From assembly GCA_028867785.1 (NCBI GenBank), contig JAGWFS010000001.1, forward strand, positions 62,001 through 126,000: DNA of 64,000 bases, given 5' to 3'. The notes below the pieces were generated by a model. It saw only the letters and a list, made by a program, of their open reading frames with translations, did not search any database and was not told the origin of the DNA. The DNA is from Nitrososphaerota archaeon (GTDB taxonomy: Archaea; Thermoproteota; Nitrososphaeria; Nitrososphaerales; Nitrosopumilaceae). Positions 1-9,155 of the stretch are shown here, piece after piece (position 1 is the stretch's first letter; each line of letters opens with the position of its first letter). Both the position numbers and the translations under genes were made by a program.

Positions 1-593
1 TGAAAAAAATAGAGATGCAGTTCCTGTCAGACGTATACGTGGTATGCGATGAATGTAAGGGCAAAAGATACAATTCTGAGACACTCTCCGTACTATACAA
101 GGGAAAGAATATCTCCGACATTCTTGCAATGACAGTCGATGAGGCGCTAGAGTTTTTTGAAAACATTCCGGCAATACAGAGAAAGCTTCAGACAGTAGCA
201 GACGTCGGCTTGGGATACATCAAGCTGGGCCAGCCTGCGACTACGTTATCGGGAGGCGAGGCGCAGAGGGTAAAGCTGGCATCGGAGCTTTCAAAGCGTG
301 ACACGGGACGGACGCTGTACATACTGGATGAGCCCACAACAGGACTGCATTTTGCAGACGTTCAAAAGCTGCTCGAAGTCCTAAACAGGCTTGTCAATCT
401 TGGAAACACGGTAATAATCATAGAACACAACATGGATGTCATCAAAAATTCCGACTGGATAATAGATCTGGGCCCGGAGGGAGGTCAGGGAGGAGGGACG
501 GTTGTTGCACATGGCACTCCGGAAAAGATTGCACAAAATCCGAAAAGTTACACGGGCCAATACCTGAAGCCCTTGTTGAAACATGGTCTTTGA
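1..593 (+). CDS. uvrA: UvrA excinuclease ABC subunit A, C-terminal part (cut by window start)
   Basis: The reading frame is open from base 3, so only the last ~196 residues are present. Visible are a [10 protein letters not shown] zinc-ribbon end, the ABC signature [12 protein letters not shown], the Walker B segment [12 protein letters not shown] and the His-switch [10 protein letters not shown], in the order expected for the second ATPase half of UvrA. In the family UvrA is the damage-recognising ATPase of nucleotide excision repair that loads UvrB onto DNA. The stop codon overlaps the start of uvrC by 11 bp, so the two are probably co-transcribed and translationally coupled. The identity is very secure; only the 5' part is missing, outside the window. 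Confidence 0.97.
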   Translation, partial: KKIEMQFLSDVYVVCDECKGKRYNSETLSVLYKGKNISDILAMTVDEALEFFENIPAIQRKLQTVADVGLGYIKLGQPATTLSGGEAQRVKLASELSKRDTGRTLYILDEPTTGLHFADVQKLLEVLNRLVNLGNTVIIIEHNMDVIKNSDWIIDLGPEGGQGGGTVVAHGTPEKIAQNPKSYTGQYLKPLLKHGL

Positions 594-2166
594 CATATCG
601 TCCCTGAGCATCCCGCCGCACTATGGAATCTACATCATGAAAGATTCCGATGACAAGATACTGTACATAGGAAAGGCAAAGAATCTGAAGAACAGGGTAA
701 GATCATACTTTGTCAAGAACCAGAACTACAAGACGCAAAAGCTGGTCGAAAAGATACGCGATATCGAGTTTGTTCTGACTGACAACGAGGAGGAGGCGTT
801 CTTGCTTGAATCAAACATGATAAAGCGCTACAGGCCGCCGTACAACATTGAGCTAAAAGACCAGCAGAGGTACACCTATCTTAGAATCACAAACGAGGAA
901 TTTCCGCGCCTGATGGTGGCAAGAAGAACAAGAACCGGCGAGTTTCTTGGAGGAGGCAGGGTGTACGGCCCATTTACCCACGGCAGCTCAAAGATGCTCT
1001 CAATCGGGCTGTTAAGAAAGACGTTCAAGATAAGAATATGCAAGAGACTGCCAAAAGAGGCATGCCTAGAGTATCACCTAGGTAACTGCGAGGCGCCGTG
1101 CCAGTTCAAGGATGGCCGCAAGCGGTATCCAGGGCATGTCGCAGAGCTAGAGTCTATCCTGAAAGGAAAGCAGAGGCTTGGAGATTTTGTAGAGAGACTA
1201 GAGTCGGAGATGAGAGAGGCATCATCGAATCTCCAGTATGAACGGGCAAAAGAGATTCGCGAGACCTTGCAGAGGCTGCAGAACTTGCAGACAAGGCAAA
1301 AGATGGAGACAGTCGGAGGCACTGACGAAGAGTATTTTGGCATCAGGACAGGAGAGCACACCGCACACGTGATGAGCTTCAGGCAGATACGCGGCGTCAT
1401 AAAAGACAGGAACAAGTTTTCATTTGACCTTGTGGGGGACAATTCTTTTTCAAACTTTTTATCACAGTATTATTTGACAAACCCAATTCCAAAATACATC
1501 ATAGTAAGCCAGATGCCAGACAAGAAAGAGATCCTAGAAGAGATATTTTCTCGCTCTGCCGGATTCAAGGTCAGCATATCTGTACCGTCAGGCGGAAAAC
1601 GAAAAGAGATGATAGGACTCATAATCAGAAACATAGATCTCTTACTGTCAAGGGGTGCAGACCCCGCACTGGTTGAACTCCAGGAAAAATTGAATCTGGA
1701 ACACATTCCAAAAAAGATAGAGTGTTTTGACATATCAAACCAGGGAGCAGACTATGCCGTGGGTTCCATGTCATGCCTTGTGGACGCAGAGCCCTTCAAG
1801 TCAGGATATCGCAGGTTTAGAATCAAGACAGTAACAGGCAGGGACGATTTTGCAATGATAAACGAGGTTATAAAGAGAAGATACCTGAGATTAAAACAGG
1901 AAAAATCCAGTATGCCAGACCTGGTCCTAATTGACGGAGGAAGGGGGCAGCTAAATGCCGCACTTGGGGCACTCAGGTCCATTGGTGCAAGCATACCGGT
2001 GGTATCACTTGCCAAAGAAAACGAGGAGGTCTACCATCCAAACCTGAAAAGCCCGATTGTCTTGCCGCGCAGCAGTTCTGCGCTAAAGGTATTGCAGCAT
2101 GCAAGAGACGAGGCTCACAGGTTCGGGGTGGCATACAACAGGTCGCTGCGCAAGATTCAGAAATAA
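583..2166 (+). CDS. uvrC: UvrC excinuclease subunit C, without the usual C-terminal HhH domain
   Basis: A 527-residue protein. GIY (15-17) and YIG (28-30) mark the N-terminal GIY-YIG nuclease domain, which makes the 3' incision in the family. A UVR-type helical segment follows around residues 190-235, then the RNase H-like 5'-incision domain ([37 protein letters not shown]). The protein stops directly after [20 protein letters not shown], where bacterial UvrC continues into tandem helix-hairpin-helix motifs. No continuation is readable in any frame downstream. It starts 11 bp inside uvrA and ends 10 bp inside a convergent gene. The identity is certain; whether HhH loss is a lineage feature or a truncation is open. 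Confidence 0.95.
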   Translation: MVFDISSLSIPPHYGIYIMKDSDDKILYIGKAKNLKNRVRSYFVKNQNYKTQKLVEKIRDIEFVLTDNEEEAFLLESNMIKRYRPPYNIELKDQQRYTYLRITNEEFPRLMVARRTRTGEFLGGGRVYGPFTHGSSKMLSIGLLRKTFKIRICKRLPKEACLEYHLGNCEAPCQFKDGRKRYPGHVAELESILKGKQRLGDFVERLESEMREASSNLQYERAKEIRETLQRLQNLQTRQKMETVGGTDEEYFGIRTGEHTAHVMSFRQIRGVIKDRNKFSFDLVGDNSFSNFLSQYYLTNPIPKYIIVSQMPDKKEILEEIFSRSAGFKVSISVPSGGKRKEMIGLIIRNIDLLLSRGADPALVELQEKLNLEHIPKKIECFDISNQGADYAVGSMSCLVDAEPFKSGYRRFRIKTVTGRDDFAMINEVIKRRYLRLKQEKSSMPDLVLIDGGRGQLNAALGALRSIGASIPVVSLAKENEEVYHPNLKSPIVLPRSSSALKVLQHARDEAHRFGVAYNRSLRKIQK

Positions 2167-3119
2167 CCGTCAAGCGCATTCTCGACCAGCGGCTGTGCAT
2201 CATACCCGAGTTTTACGAGGTCTGACGCAAATTCTTCTACAAACCCGTGAACTGTATAGATTTTTTCCGGGCTACAGACCTTTACAAGCTGCAACAGCTC
2301 ATTGTAATCACAATGATCGCTTAGCGGTATGGAATAGTCGTGCTGTCGTGCAAATGCAAACCGCGAGGACTGGGCCCATCCGCTAAAGCCTATTGTTATT
2401 GCGCCATATTTTGATTTCATGTTCTGCACAAACGCGTTTTTGCCGCTCAGGTTTGGCGCAATCATAAGCCACGGCTTTTTGTTCAAGAGGCCGGAGCTTT
2501 CCGCCTCAGAGTGACCCAACGAATCAGGCAGTACGATTCCAAAATTCCGGTAAACGTCATTTACTTTTTTTACAGAATCGTGATAGTACGGCTGCCAGTG
2601 AGAAAAGAGATATGACAGGATCTGCGCCTTGCCAAGCTCGTATCCCAAAAGTATGACAGGCCTGCCCCTTGAATACGAGTCAGATATTATCTCATTGACT
2701 CGTTTTACTGTGTCATCTATTTTTGGAAATACGTATTCCGGCATTCCAAACGTGCATTCCGTAATCAGAGTCTTGCATTTTGGAACCTTGGCGCCTTCCA
2801 TAAAGGCCCTTCCCCGGATGCTAATGTCTCCAGTATAAAATACGCCATCCCCAAACAAAAGGCCTTTTGCGCCGAGAATATGCCCTGCATCAATTAGCGA
2901 GAAATTTTCGTATTTCTCACAATAGTTTTCTATTGTGTATCCACGAATCTTTGCAATCTCACTTGTCTGCCTTGATGTTAAAACCAGCCCTCCATTCTGC
3001 CTGTGAAGGTGGTCAATGTGTGCATGCGAGACAAACGTGATGCCGTTTTCTGTGCCTTTTTTTGGGTCTAGGTGAACCGCGGTTCCATTGTGTATCGATA
3101 CGATGCCGCTGGGAGTCAT
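2157..3119 (-). CDS. Beta-lactamase-fold exonuclease (YSH1/COG1236-like, resembles ligase-associated exonucleases)
   Basis: A metallo-beta-lactamase/beta-CASP-type protein of about 320 residues. Counting from a possible upstream start at 3176, the metal motif HAHIDH gives H51, H53, D55 and H56, with H99 (DAGHILGAKG) and D117 (YTGDIS); a late SDHCDY supplies another His. The block TECTFGMPEYVFP and the LGYELGKAQ segment resemble exonucleases found beside DNA ligases in bacteria and the archaeal RNA 3'-processing family. I place the start at the internal ATG at 3119, because the preceding 19 residues lack family similarity. The gene is convergent with uvrC (10 bp overlap). The nuclease family call is firm; whether the substrate is DNA or RNA cannot be told here. 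Confidence 0.85.
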   Translation of the reverse strand: MTPSGIVSIHNGTAVHLDPKKGTENGITFVSHAHIDHLHRQNGGLVLTSRQTSEIAKIRGYTIENYCEKYENFSLIDAGHILGAKGLLFGDGVFYTGDISIRGRAFMEGAKVPKCKTLITECTFGMPEYVFPKIDDTVKRVNEIISDSYSRGRPVILLGYELGKAQILSYLFSHWQPYYHDSVKKVNDVYRNFGIVLPDSLGHSEAESSGLLNKKPWLMIAPNLSGKNAFVQNMKSKYGAITIGFSGWAQSSRFAFARQHDYSIPLSDHCDYNELLQLVKVCSPEKIYTVHGFVEEFASDLVKLGYDAQPLVENALDGYF

Positions 3120-3291
3120 CTTGATTACTTGATTCAAATTAAGATTTCGGTGAAATACATCCGATATAAATTGCAAGATTGATCGTGTGCAACACAGGAT
3201 CTAAAGCGATTCAATTGCGATCTTTTTTGTCTTTGGTAAAAAAAAGATGCAGACAGTTATTTTGTGATTTCCAGTGTCAAGGTCGTGTCAA

Positions 3292-3876
3292 TCATCTTAC
3301 CAGCATCCCTCTATGACATACCCTGCCCCTGCAGGACTCGGATATGGAACCAATTTTTCCCTTGACGTCTATGATGCCGCCTGACATGTATGTGCCAAGA
3401 TGATCACCGGCATTCCCCCGTATTGTGATGCGCCCTCCAGACATGTTGTATCCAACGTAATACCCGGCATTGCGCTTGATTGCAATCTCTCCTCCAGACA
3501 TGGACTCGCCGATATAATCCCCGGCATTACCATGTAGAACAATCTTTCCATGTTCGAGTCTGTATCCTACACAGTCAGCCGGGCCCTCCAGAGCTGAGAA
3601 ATCAAGATTTGTAATGTCATCTTCTTTTATCACCTTGTTTATTGCGGCTGATATGAAGAGGCCAGCTGTCCAGTAGTTTGCCATGTTTGAGAAATGCTCC
3701 GCGCTTATCATGCCTGCAAAAGTCGACACGTCGTCAAGTGCAAAGCCGAGTTTTTCAAGGCAAGACGATGCATGTTTGTACGATTCTTCTGAGACCAGGC
3801 TGTTTGCATGAACAATGTAATCTCGGAAGGTTTTTTCAATTGAGGATATGGCCGGGTTTGAACCTCCTTGTTCCAC
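3292..3876 (-). CDS. GXGXG-motif protein (glutamate synthase C-terminal / FwdC-like beta-helix)
   Basis: A 194-residue protein. The last ~100 residues carry four consecutive rungs of a right-handed beta-helix: GNAGDYIGESMSGG, NAGYYVGYNMSGG, GNAGDHLGTYMSGG and a closing KGKIGSI. This is the GXGXG repeat seen in the alpha-subunit C-terminus of glutamate synthase and in formylmethanofuran dehydrogenase subunit C. The first ~90 residues are helical and not recognised. No catalytic residues can be assigned. Stand-alone GXGXG proteins are known in archaea, but the function is not established. It is transcribed alone, divergent from purN. Confidence 0.75.
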   Translation of the reverse strand: MEQGGSNPAISSIEKTFRDYIVHANSLVSEESYKHASSCLEKLGFALDDVSTFAGMISAEHFSNMANYWTAGLFISAAINKVIKEDDITNLDFSALEGPADCVGYRLEHGKIVLHGNAGDYIGESMSGGEIAIKRNAGYYVGYNMSGGRITIRGNAGDHLGTYMSGGIIDVKGKIGSISESCRGRVCHRGMLVR

Positions 3877-3983
3877 GTGTCCTTGAGTGTTTTGTTCTTC
3901 TTTAATTTTGGGGCCACGTGCAAAAATCGCGTGTCACCTGCAATGCAAGAGCCTTTATTTAGAAAGAGGTCGGATCACGACAC

Positions 3984-4601
3984 ATGATAAATCTCGCTAT
4001 CCTGATTTCAGGCCGCGGCTCCAACATGGAGGCAATCCTGCATGCAGTAAAAAAGAAAAAAATTCCAGCAAGGCCTGCAGTTGTCATATCCAACAAGCCT
4101 GATGCAAAGGGACTAGAGGTCGCACAAAAACTCGGAGTCAAGACTGCCGTGGTTGAGAGCCCCGGCCTCAAGGGAGGCAGCTGGGATTATGATCAAAAGA
4201 TAGTAGCAGTGCTCGAAGAAAACAACGTCACGCCAAAAAACGGCCTTGTCTGCCTTGCAGGGTTTATGAGAATAATCAGCCCCGAGTTTATCAGAAAATA
4301 CAGAGGGAGAATAATGAACATACACCCCGCAATCTTGCCTGCATTTCCAGGACTGCACTCGCAGAGACAGGCAGTTCAATACGGAGTAAAATATTCAGGA
4401 TGCACGGTACACTTTGTTGATGAGGGTGTCGATACAGGACCCATAATACTCCAGTCAATAGTCAAGGTTGAAGACAATGAGACTGAAGACAGCCTGGCAA
4501 GAAGAATACTCAGACAGGAGCACAAGATATACCCTCAGGCAGTCAGGCTTTTTGCAGAGGGAAGGATAAAGGTAATGGGTAGAAAAACTGTAACGTATTA
4601 A
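3984..4601 (+). CDS. purN: Phosphoribosylglycinamide formyltransferase
   Basis: A 205-residue protein of the PurN (GART) family, which transfers the formyl group of 10-formyl-THF to GAR in purine synthesis. The phosphate-binding start ISGRGSNMEA is at residues 8-17. The catalytic triad corresponds to N112 and H114 (NIHPAILPAFPG) and D150 (GVDTGPII); the H-to-D spacing of 36 matches the E. coli enzyme. A TATA-like TTTATTTAG lies 25-30 bp upstream, consistent with a nearly leaderless mRNA. The stop overlaps the convergent cupin gene by 4 bp. It sits near folD and the cyclo-ligase, which supply its folate cofactor pool. Confidence 0.96.
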   Translation: MINLAILISGRGSNMEAILHAVKKKKIPARPAVVISNKPDAKGLEVAQKLGVKTAVVESPGLKGGSWDYDQKIVAVLEENNVTPKNGLVCLAGFMRIISPEFIRKYRGRIMNIHPAILPAFPGLHSQRQAVQYGVKYSGCTVHFVDEGVDTGPIILQSIVKVEDNETEDSLARRILRQEHKIYPQAVRLFAEGRIKVMGRKTVTY

Positions 4602-4999
4602 GAGTCCTGCCCGCTAAAAAAATAGACAACAACTAGTTCCTCGGTGTTGCCGTGAAATTTGTGTTCAATGTTTTTTGCCACAAAATACGACATGCCTTCT
4701 GATATGACATAGACTTTTTCTCCCACGTTTAGAAACCCGTTTCCTCTCACAATATAATACACCTCGTCGCTGTGATGCGGTGCCTGCGTGTCTTCTTCCC
4801 CAGGCCCAAGCCTGAGAATTCCGACAGCAATGTTTTTGCGGTTGAGAAATGTGTGAAAATAGGACTTGCTTTTTGCCAGATCTTTTACGTATTTTTTTGT
4901 ATCAAACTCTATCTTCAACAGAACTATTGATTGGGTGACATTAATGACTCTAACTGATTCCAGAATCTGTCTTCTTGACCTTCTCCTCAAACCTTGCAA
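4598..4999 (-). CDS. Small cupin-domain protein
   Basis: A 133-residue protein with a single conserved beta-barrel cupin. The first metal motif is visible as GPGEEDTQAPHHSDEVYYIV (G-E-x-H-x-H-x-E-like) and the second as AKNIEHKFHG. Cupins of this size bind a metal and act as small enzymes or sensors; no substrate can be inferred. The start is uncertain: the first ATG lies 50 bp inside the preceding gene, and no better in-frame ATG was found. It is probably co-transcribed with the gene ending at 4950. Confidence 0.7.
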   Translation of the reverse strand: MQGLRRRSRRQILESVRVINVTQSIVLLKIEFDTKKYVKDLAKSKSYFHTFLNRKNIAVGILRLGPGEEDTQAPHHSDEVYYIVRGNGFLNVGEKVYVISEGMSYFVAKNIEHKFHGNTEELVVVYFFSGQDS

Positions 5000-5492
5000 T
5001 CAGGTGGGCAATTTTCGAGTTTTTTGCATCGTCCTTTCTCAGTAGATAATACATCTCTTCGGTTGCCGCATGATAGTCAACCCCGATAGTTTGCGCAAGA
5101 TACAGTGCCAGGTAACTTAGCAGCAGTTTTCTTAGAATCATGTGATGGGTTCCAAAGTGCAGGTCGGATGCAAGCTCGTCAAGCACGTTTGAGAAATAGG
5201 CCTCAAGATAGCTGTCCTTTGATTCCCTTTCCCTCATGGCAAATGCACCGCCCATGTTCCTCTCCTTCATGTGTATCTGCTCCACGACCTCGATGAATTC
5301 CGAGTTTAGTTTTGGGTCATGCGTCAGAATTTCAGAAAGCAGGTCTGCTGCATCCTGTTCTGATCTTCCAGAACTTTGTTTTAGTGAAAATATTACATGG
5401 CACGCCACACAGCCCTGCTGCAGTTCCATCTTGTGATTTTTTATGCAGTCAAGAGTTTCTTTGACAAGCGTTTCTGCCTCCCTAAAGTTCAT
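4950..5492 (-). CDS. Conserved-looking hypothetical helical protein
   Basis: A 180-residue, mostly alpha-helical, soluble protein with no signal peptide or membrane segment. I do not recognise a family. It contains a CVACH pentapeptide (residues 28-32) that formally matches a haem-c motif. With no export signal this is probably chance. It overlaps the downstream cupin gene by 50 bp and starts close to the divergent folD promoter, so a shared intergenic region of about 70 bp would control both directions. Confidence 0.65.
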   Translation of the reverse strand: MNFREAETLVKETLDCIKNHKMELQQGCVACHVIFSLKQSSGRSEQDAADLLSEILTHDPKLNSEFIEVVEQIHMKERNMGGAFAMRERESKDSYLEAYFSNVLDELASDLHFGTHHMILRKLLLSYLALYLAQTIGVDYHAATEEMYYLLRKDDAKNSKIAHLIARFEEKVKKTDSGIS

Positions 5493-5562
5493 CTGATTCT
5501 TTTTGCATCATAGAATAATTAACCTCCAAAGAATAAATATCGAGCAAATTACTCAACCATGT

Positions 5563-6432
5563 TTGACTGGGCAGAAGATTGACGGCATCGCAGTTGCAAA
5601 TTCTGTCAAAGACAGAGTCAGGGCAGCAGTTGCGGAACTAAAAAAAGACGGAATAGAGCCCTGCCTTGCAACAGTTCTGGCAGGTGACAACCAAGCATCT
5701 GCATCGTATGTCGCAAGCAAGCAGAAAGACTGCTCAGAGGTTGGAATATCCACAAAGGACCACAGGCTTCCGCAGTCGTTCTCCCAGCAGGAGCTTGTCA
5801 GTTTGATTGACCTGCTAAACAACGACAAGACGGTGCACGGAATCCTGGTCCAGTTGCCTCTGCCTGAACACCTCGACGAGTTTTCCGTGATAACAATGAT
5901 CTCGCCCATAAAAGATGTCGACGGTCTTACTCCATACAACATGGGGCTTTTGGCATACGGAAGGGCGCTCTTGAAGCCGTGCACCCCATCTGGAATAATT
6001 GAACTATTTGATTATTATAAAATTGACCTGTCAGGAAAACACGCAGTAATAATAAACAGGAGTAATCTGGTTGGCAGACCACTGTATCACCTCATGCTTG
6101 AAAAAAATGCCACGGTAACAACATGCCATTCAAAGACAAAAAACCTCAAAGAACACTGCCTTGAGGCAGACGTCATAGTGACTGCCGTAGGAGACAGGAG
6201 CAGGTTTACCCTGACGCAGGACATGGTGAAATCAGGCGCAGTTGTCATTGATGTTGGGACAAGCAGGCTTGGGAACAAGCTTGCAGGAGACGTTGACTAT
6301 GACAATGTGATAAAAAATGCGTCATATGTAACACCCGTTCCAGGAGGCGTAGGCCCCATGACACGAGCGATGCTTTTAAAAAACACCGTAACTGCAGCTT
6401 CAATCAGTAAAGGAATTGTCGCAAATCGTTGA
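5563..6432 (+). CDS. folD: Methylene-THF dehydrogenase / methenyl-THF cyclohydrolase
   Basis: FolD interconverts methylene-, methenyl- and 10-formyl-THF. Visible signatures are YVASKQKDC (Tyr and Lys of the active site), DVDGLTPYNMG, PCTPSGIIELF, the NADP-site INRSNLVGRP (normally GRSN, here NRSN) and the C-terminal TPVPGGVGPMTR. An ATG at 5503 is in frame, but I prefer TTG at 5563. The protein then begins LTGQKIDGIAVAN as FolD proteins do (289 residues), and the TATA-like AATAAATA near 5533 lies ~27 bp before that codon. Its end overlaps the cyclo-ligase start by 17 bp, giving a folate C1 operon. Confidence 0.93.
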   Translation: MTGQKIDGIAVANSVKDRVRAAVAELKKDGIEPCLATVLAGDNQASASYVASKQKDCSEVGISTKDHRLPQSFSQQELVSLIDLLNNDKTVHGILVQLPLPEHLDEFSVITMISPIKDVDGLTPYNMGLLAYGRALLKPCTPSGIIELFDYYKIDLSGKHAVIINRSNLVGRPLYHLMLEKNATVTTCHSKTKNLKEHCLEADVIVTAVGDRSRFTLTQDMVKSGAVVIDVGTSRLGNKLAGDVDYDNVIKNASYVTPVPGGVGPMTRAMLLKNTVTAASISKGIVANR

Positions 6433-6979
6433 AAAATCTCGCCTTCGCAAGCAACTTTTGGACCAACGAGACGGTCTCTCGCCTGACTTTATCAGGATAG
6501 CAAGCGGCAAGATCCAGGACAATCTAAGGAAGATAGATTTTTACAGAAACGCGCGAATAATAGGAGGATACCATGCAGTGGGCAGCGAGGTTCGTACCCT
6601 GGACATACTGCAGGAGATACTAAATGCTGGAAAGGATCTTGCACTGCCAAAAGTAGAAAAGGACAATCTTGCCTTCAAAAAAATTTCCAGTTTTTCAGAC
6701 CTTGAGGTTGGAAACTTTTCGGTCATGGAGCCAAAGGAACGCTGTGAGACAGTAAAAAAACTCGAAGTCATCTTGGTTCCTGCCATAGCGCTGACAAGGG
6801 AGAGATACAGGCTGGGCTACGGTTTTGGATACTATGACAGGTATCTGCACGAGAAGCGCTCAAAGAAGATCGCCCTGTCATATTCCAAGCAAATTGTAAA
6901 ATCAATTCCACATGACAACCATGACGTCAAGGTAGACTGTATCGTGACAGAAGACGAGATAATTTATTCAGACAATTAA
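6416..6979 (+). CDS. 5-formyltetrahydrofolate cyclo-ligase (MTHFS)
   Basis: A 187-residue protein of the 5-formyl-THF cyclo-ligase family, which converts 5-formyl-THF to methenyl-THF with ATP. It has an N-terminal RLRKQLLDQRDGLS helix, a central LALPKVEKDNL segment, and the family signature VPAIAL followed by RLGYGFGYYDRYL near residues 135-150. The start is TTG, preceded by an AAAGG ribosome-binding sequence 3-7 nt upstream, and lies inside folD (17 bp overlap), so translation is coupled. It works with FolD and PurN in one-carbon supply to purines. Confidence 0.93.
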   Translation: MSQIVEKSRLRKQLLDQRDGLSPDFIRIASGKIQDNLRKIDFYRNARIIGGYHAVGSEVRTLDILQEILNAGKDLALPKVEKDNLAFKKISSFSDLEVGNFSVMEPKERCETVKKLEVILVPAIALTRERYRLGYGFGYYDRYLHEKRSKKIALSYSKQIVKSIPHDNHDVKVDCIVTEDEIIYSDN

Positions 6980-7034
6980 ATCTAGTTAAACGAATGTACT
7001 TCGACATTTAACAACACAAGAGAGCAAACAAAAC

Positions 7035-7259
7035 ATGGAACAGAGAAGCATCATAATATTTGAAAACTCGATAAAAAGCTGCTGGATTGAGGCTTGTTGC
7101 ACTTGCCCTAAACCCCGCCTTCTGAATCTTTTCTATTGTCTTTGCAAGTTATATCGGCGCAGAGCGCTTCATGTGTGCCAGCTCATCAATTGTAAAATAT
7201 GTGGGAGGCATGCCTGTCTCGCCTCTGCACTTTTCCAGAATTAGAATCAATCGTGCCTG
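7035..7259 (-). pseudogene. Remnant of tRNA dimethylguanosine methyltransferase (Trm1) C-terminus
   Basis: Read on the minus strand from about 7259, one frame gives a fragment with KCRGETGMPPTYFTIDELA, one stop codon, then TIEKIQKAGFRASATSLNP. This is the order seen at the C-terminus of archaeal Trm1, where a PPTYYTIDE block precedes a GFRAS-(x)-T block. There is no start, one internal stop (about 7153) and no methyltransferase domain upstream, so only a dead tail remains. It lies at the left edge of the surface-protein island, just after the folate operon. From here to 7508 I see no other gene, only AT-rich sequence. Confidence 0.5.
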
Positions 7260-7508
7260 TTTGGAATTATGCTTTCGTGAGAAAAAAAGAGGTATCGGTT
7301 AGAATTTGTATCGGAAGTAACGATTTTTTTAACTAGTATCGATTTGGAATCAAAACTGGATTTATGATAATAGATTTAAGCAAGATTTTACAAAAAAGGG
7401 CTACTAAAATTTAGTCATATTTTATGGGTGGATCCGTATTATGTTTTTGCGTCATCCTAAAGGCCTAGTTTGTGATGACACAATGTTGCAATTGTAGTTA
7501 ACTCTTTT

Positions 7509-8000
7509 CTAGACTACCTGGAAAGTAACTTGTGCAGGAGGCGAAAGAGCATTCGGCGCTACCAGGCTTGACCATAGAAAAATCTCAGCAGTATAGTTCC
7601 CAGTTGTGGTTGGGATCCATGACTGTGCAGGATCAAACGACTGACCGGCAGCTAGTTTGCCTGCAATCCACGATAATGCCATTGTTACTCCTTTGCTATC
7701 CTGTATTTGTACGATATACACAAATGGCTGGTCTACACTTTGGCAATTAATCAATCCGTCCACAATCTGTATCTGTTCGCCGGATTTCACGGGTCCGACA
7801 ATTACGCGACCAAACGAGTCCAAGATTCTAGGCGGAGGAGTTCCAGGTCTTATGATTGGAGGCAGTATTCTTTCATCCACTACAGATGGAGGGAAGATTG
7901 GCTCGCATGGAGTGCTAACGGCTTGTGCCTGCATATGGAAAAGACTGCTGCCAGACAAGATTAGAGAAATACCGATTGCCAAGAGGCAGAATGTTTTCAT
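7509..8000 (-). CDS. Small secreted protein with C-terminal Ig/CARDB-like module
   Basis: A 163-residue protein with a clear signal peptide (residues 1-27, ending MQAQA). A Pro-rich linker (ILPPIIRPGTPPPRI) is followed by one module from about residue 75 that contains YIVQIQDSKGVTMALSWIAG and ends in PTTTGNYTAEIFLWSS. The same module is found in the proteins at 20464, 48264 and 56124, so it is an island-specific building block, probably a beta-sandwich. The gene stands alone behind a TTGACGTA/AAATTAAAA promoter that matches the island consensus. Function is unknown. Confidence 0.8.
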   Translation of the reverse strand: MKTFCLLAIGISLILSGSSLFHMQAQAVSTPCEPIFPPSVVDERILPPIIRPGTPPPRILDSFGRVIVGPVKSGEQIQIVDGLINCQSVDQPFVYIVQIQDSKGVTMALSWIAGKLAAGQSFDPAQSWIPTTTGNYTAEIFLWSSLVAPNALSPPAQVTFQVV

Positions 8001-8023
8001 CAGTAACAGTTGTTCATTGAAAC

Positions 8024-8041
8024 AAATTAAAACTTGACGTA
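8024..8041 (-). promoter_or_regulatory. Island-type promoter for the 7509-8000 gene (weak match)
   Basis: In gene direction TACGTCAAGTTTTAATTT, a one- to two-base variant of the TACGCCA-n-TTTTTTAAA block. The TATA centre lies about 28 bp before the ATG at 8000. Confidence 0.5.
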
Positions 8042-8204
8042 TCTTTCTTCCAGTTTTTCATTATTCTTATACTGGATACCGGATCTATAATTTATTAAAA
8101 GATTCTAGTTTTTTCAACTGTTCCCACTTGAGACTTTTGTTTAGGTTCCCTTGTACAACTGATACAACTAACAGCTAAATAAAACATAAAAAGTTGATTT
8201 TTGT

Positions 8205-8972
8205 CTAGTACTGCGGCCCAATAAGATAGGTTATACCCACATTTGCACTGACCTGTTGCTCTCCTCCAATTATTGGAACTGCAGGTCCAGATGTAACCCT
8301 AGCAGCCCCCATTTGTTCCTCCATCATAGGAGCACCATATGGACCCTGATATCCAAAGAATCCCGTATTGAGATTCATTGATTTGACCCCGATCACCTTC
8401 ATACCTGTTGCAGATGCTGCAAGATCCGCTTTTTCGCGCGCGTCTGCAATTGCAGCTTTGATAAGGCCGTCCTGTATTGTCTTCATGGTAGCATCAGATA
8501 TGCTAAACCGTACATTGTTTACCCTTGTTGCACCAGCCTTTACTGCCGTATCTATCCAGCCTGACGTGCTGTTCAGGTTGGTACCCGATACCTGGATTGT
8601 ATTTGTTACCATGTATCCTGTGAGGTTTCCTTCTGGCGGCCCGTACTGCTTGTTGTTGTAAATCGGCTGTATGTTAAATGACGATGTGCTAAGCTCGCTT
8701 TGGTTTGCCCCTGCCTTTTCAAGTGCTGATATGACGTTCTGTGCTATTGCAGAGTTTGAGTCAAGTGCTCCTTCTGCTGTCTTGTTCTTTGTCTCGACTG
8801 CAAACCACACCACTACCGTGTCAGGCTTGACCTGCTCTGTTGACCTTCCGCTGACTGCCAGCGTCTGATCGTTTGTTGGTGACAGCTGGGCATGTGCGTC
8901 AAGTGTTGTATGAATACCTATGAGAAGCAACAACATGGCAGCAAAGAGGCCCGTTTGAATTCTCTTAAACAT
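8205..8972 (-). CDS. Secreted SIMPL-domain (DUF541) protein
   Basis: A 255-residue protein with an N-terminal signal peptide (residues 1-29, AQLSP after cleavage) and a single SIMPL domain. The fold is recognised by the opening TLAVSGRSTEQVKPDTVVVW, the ALEKAGANQSELSTSSF segment, the repeat of IQVSGTNL-like strands, and the KAAIADAREKADLAASATGM helix. SIMPL proteins (named from an interacting partner of mouse pelle-like kinase) are periplasmic or outer-surface proteins without established enzymatic activity. A TATA-like TTTTTAATAAAA precedes the start by ~25 bp, but this promoter is not of the island consensus type. Confidence 0.88.
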   Translation of the reverse strand: MFKRIQTGLFAAMLLLLIGIHTTLDAHAQLSPTNDQTLAVSGRSTEQVKPDTVVVWFAVETKNKTAEGALDSNSAIAQNVISALEKAGANQSELSTSSFNIQPIYNNKQYGPPEGNLTGYMVTNTIQVSGTNLNSTSGWIDTAVKAGATRVNNVRFSISDATMKTIQDGLIKAAIADAREKADLAASATGMKVIGVKSMNLNTGFFGYQGPYGAPMMEEQMGAARVTSGPAVPIIGGEQQVSANVGITYLIGPQY

Positions 8973-9155
8973 GAATCTCTGCGTGACATGATTTTTAATA
9001 AAAACGTGGAATGTAATTTTATTGACATTATGAGTCGTTATTTGGAAGAACTTTGATACTAAACATTGGAAGAAAGGCCAATGTATGATGTTACTTTATT
9101 CTTCTTGCTCCCCACGACGGATGCTTTTGCTTGAGCGTTACTATCTTCGGTTAAG

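Noticed and set aside
3292-3876. Naming the GXGXG protein as a glutamate synthase subunit
   Set aside because: Only the structural beta-helix domain is present; the synthase and amidotransferase domains are absent.
4950-5492. CVACH motif as a c-type haem site
   Set aside because: The protein has no signal peptide, only one motif and no other cytochrome feature; a five-residue match is easily fortuitous.
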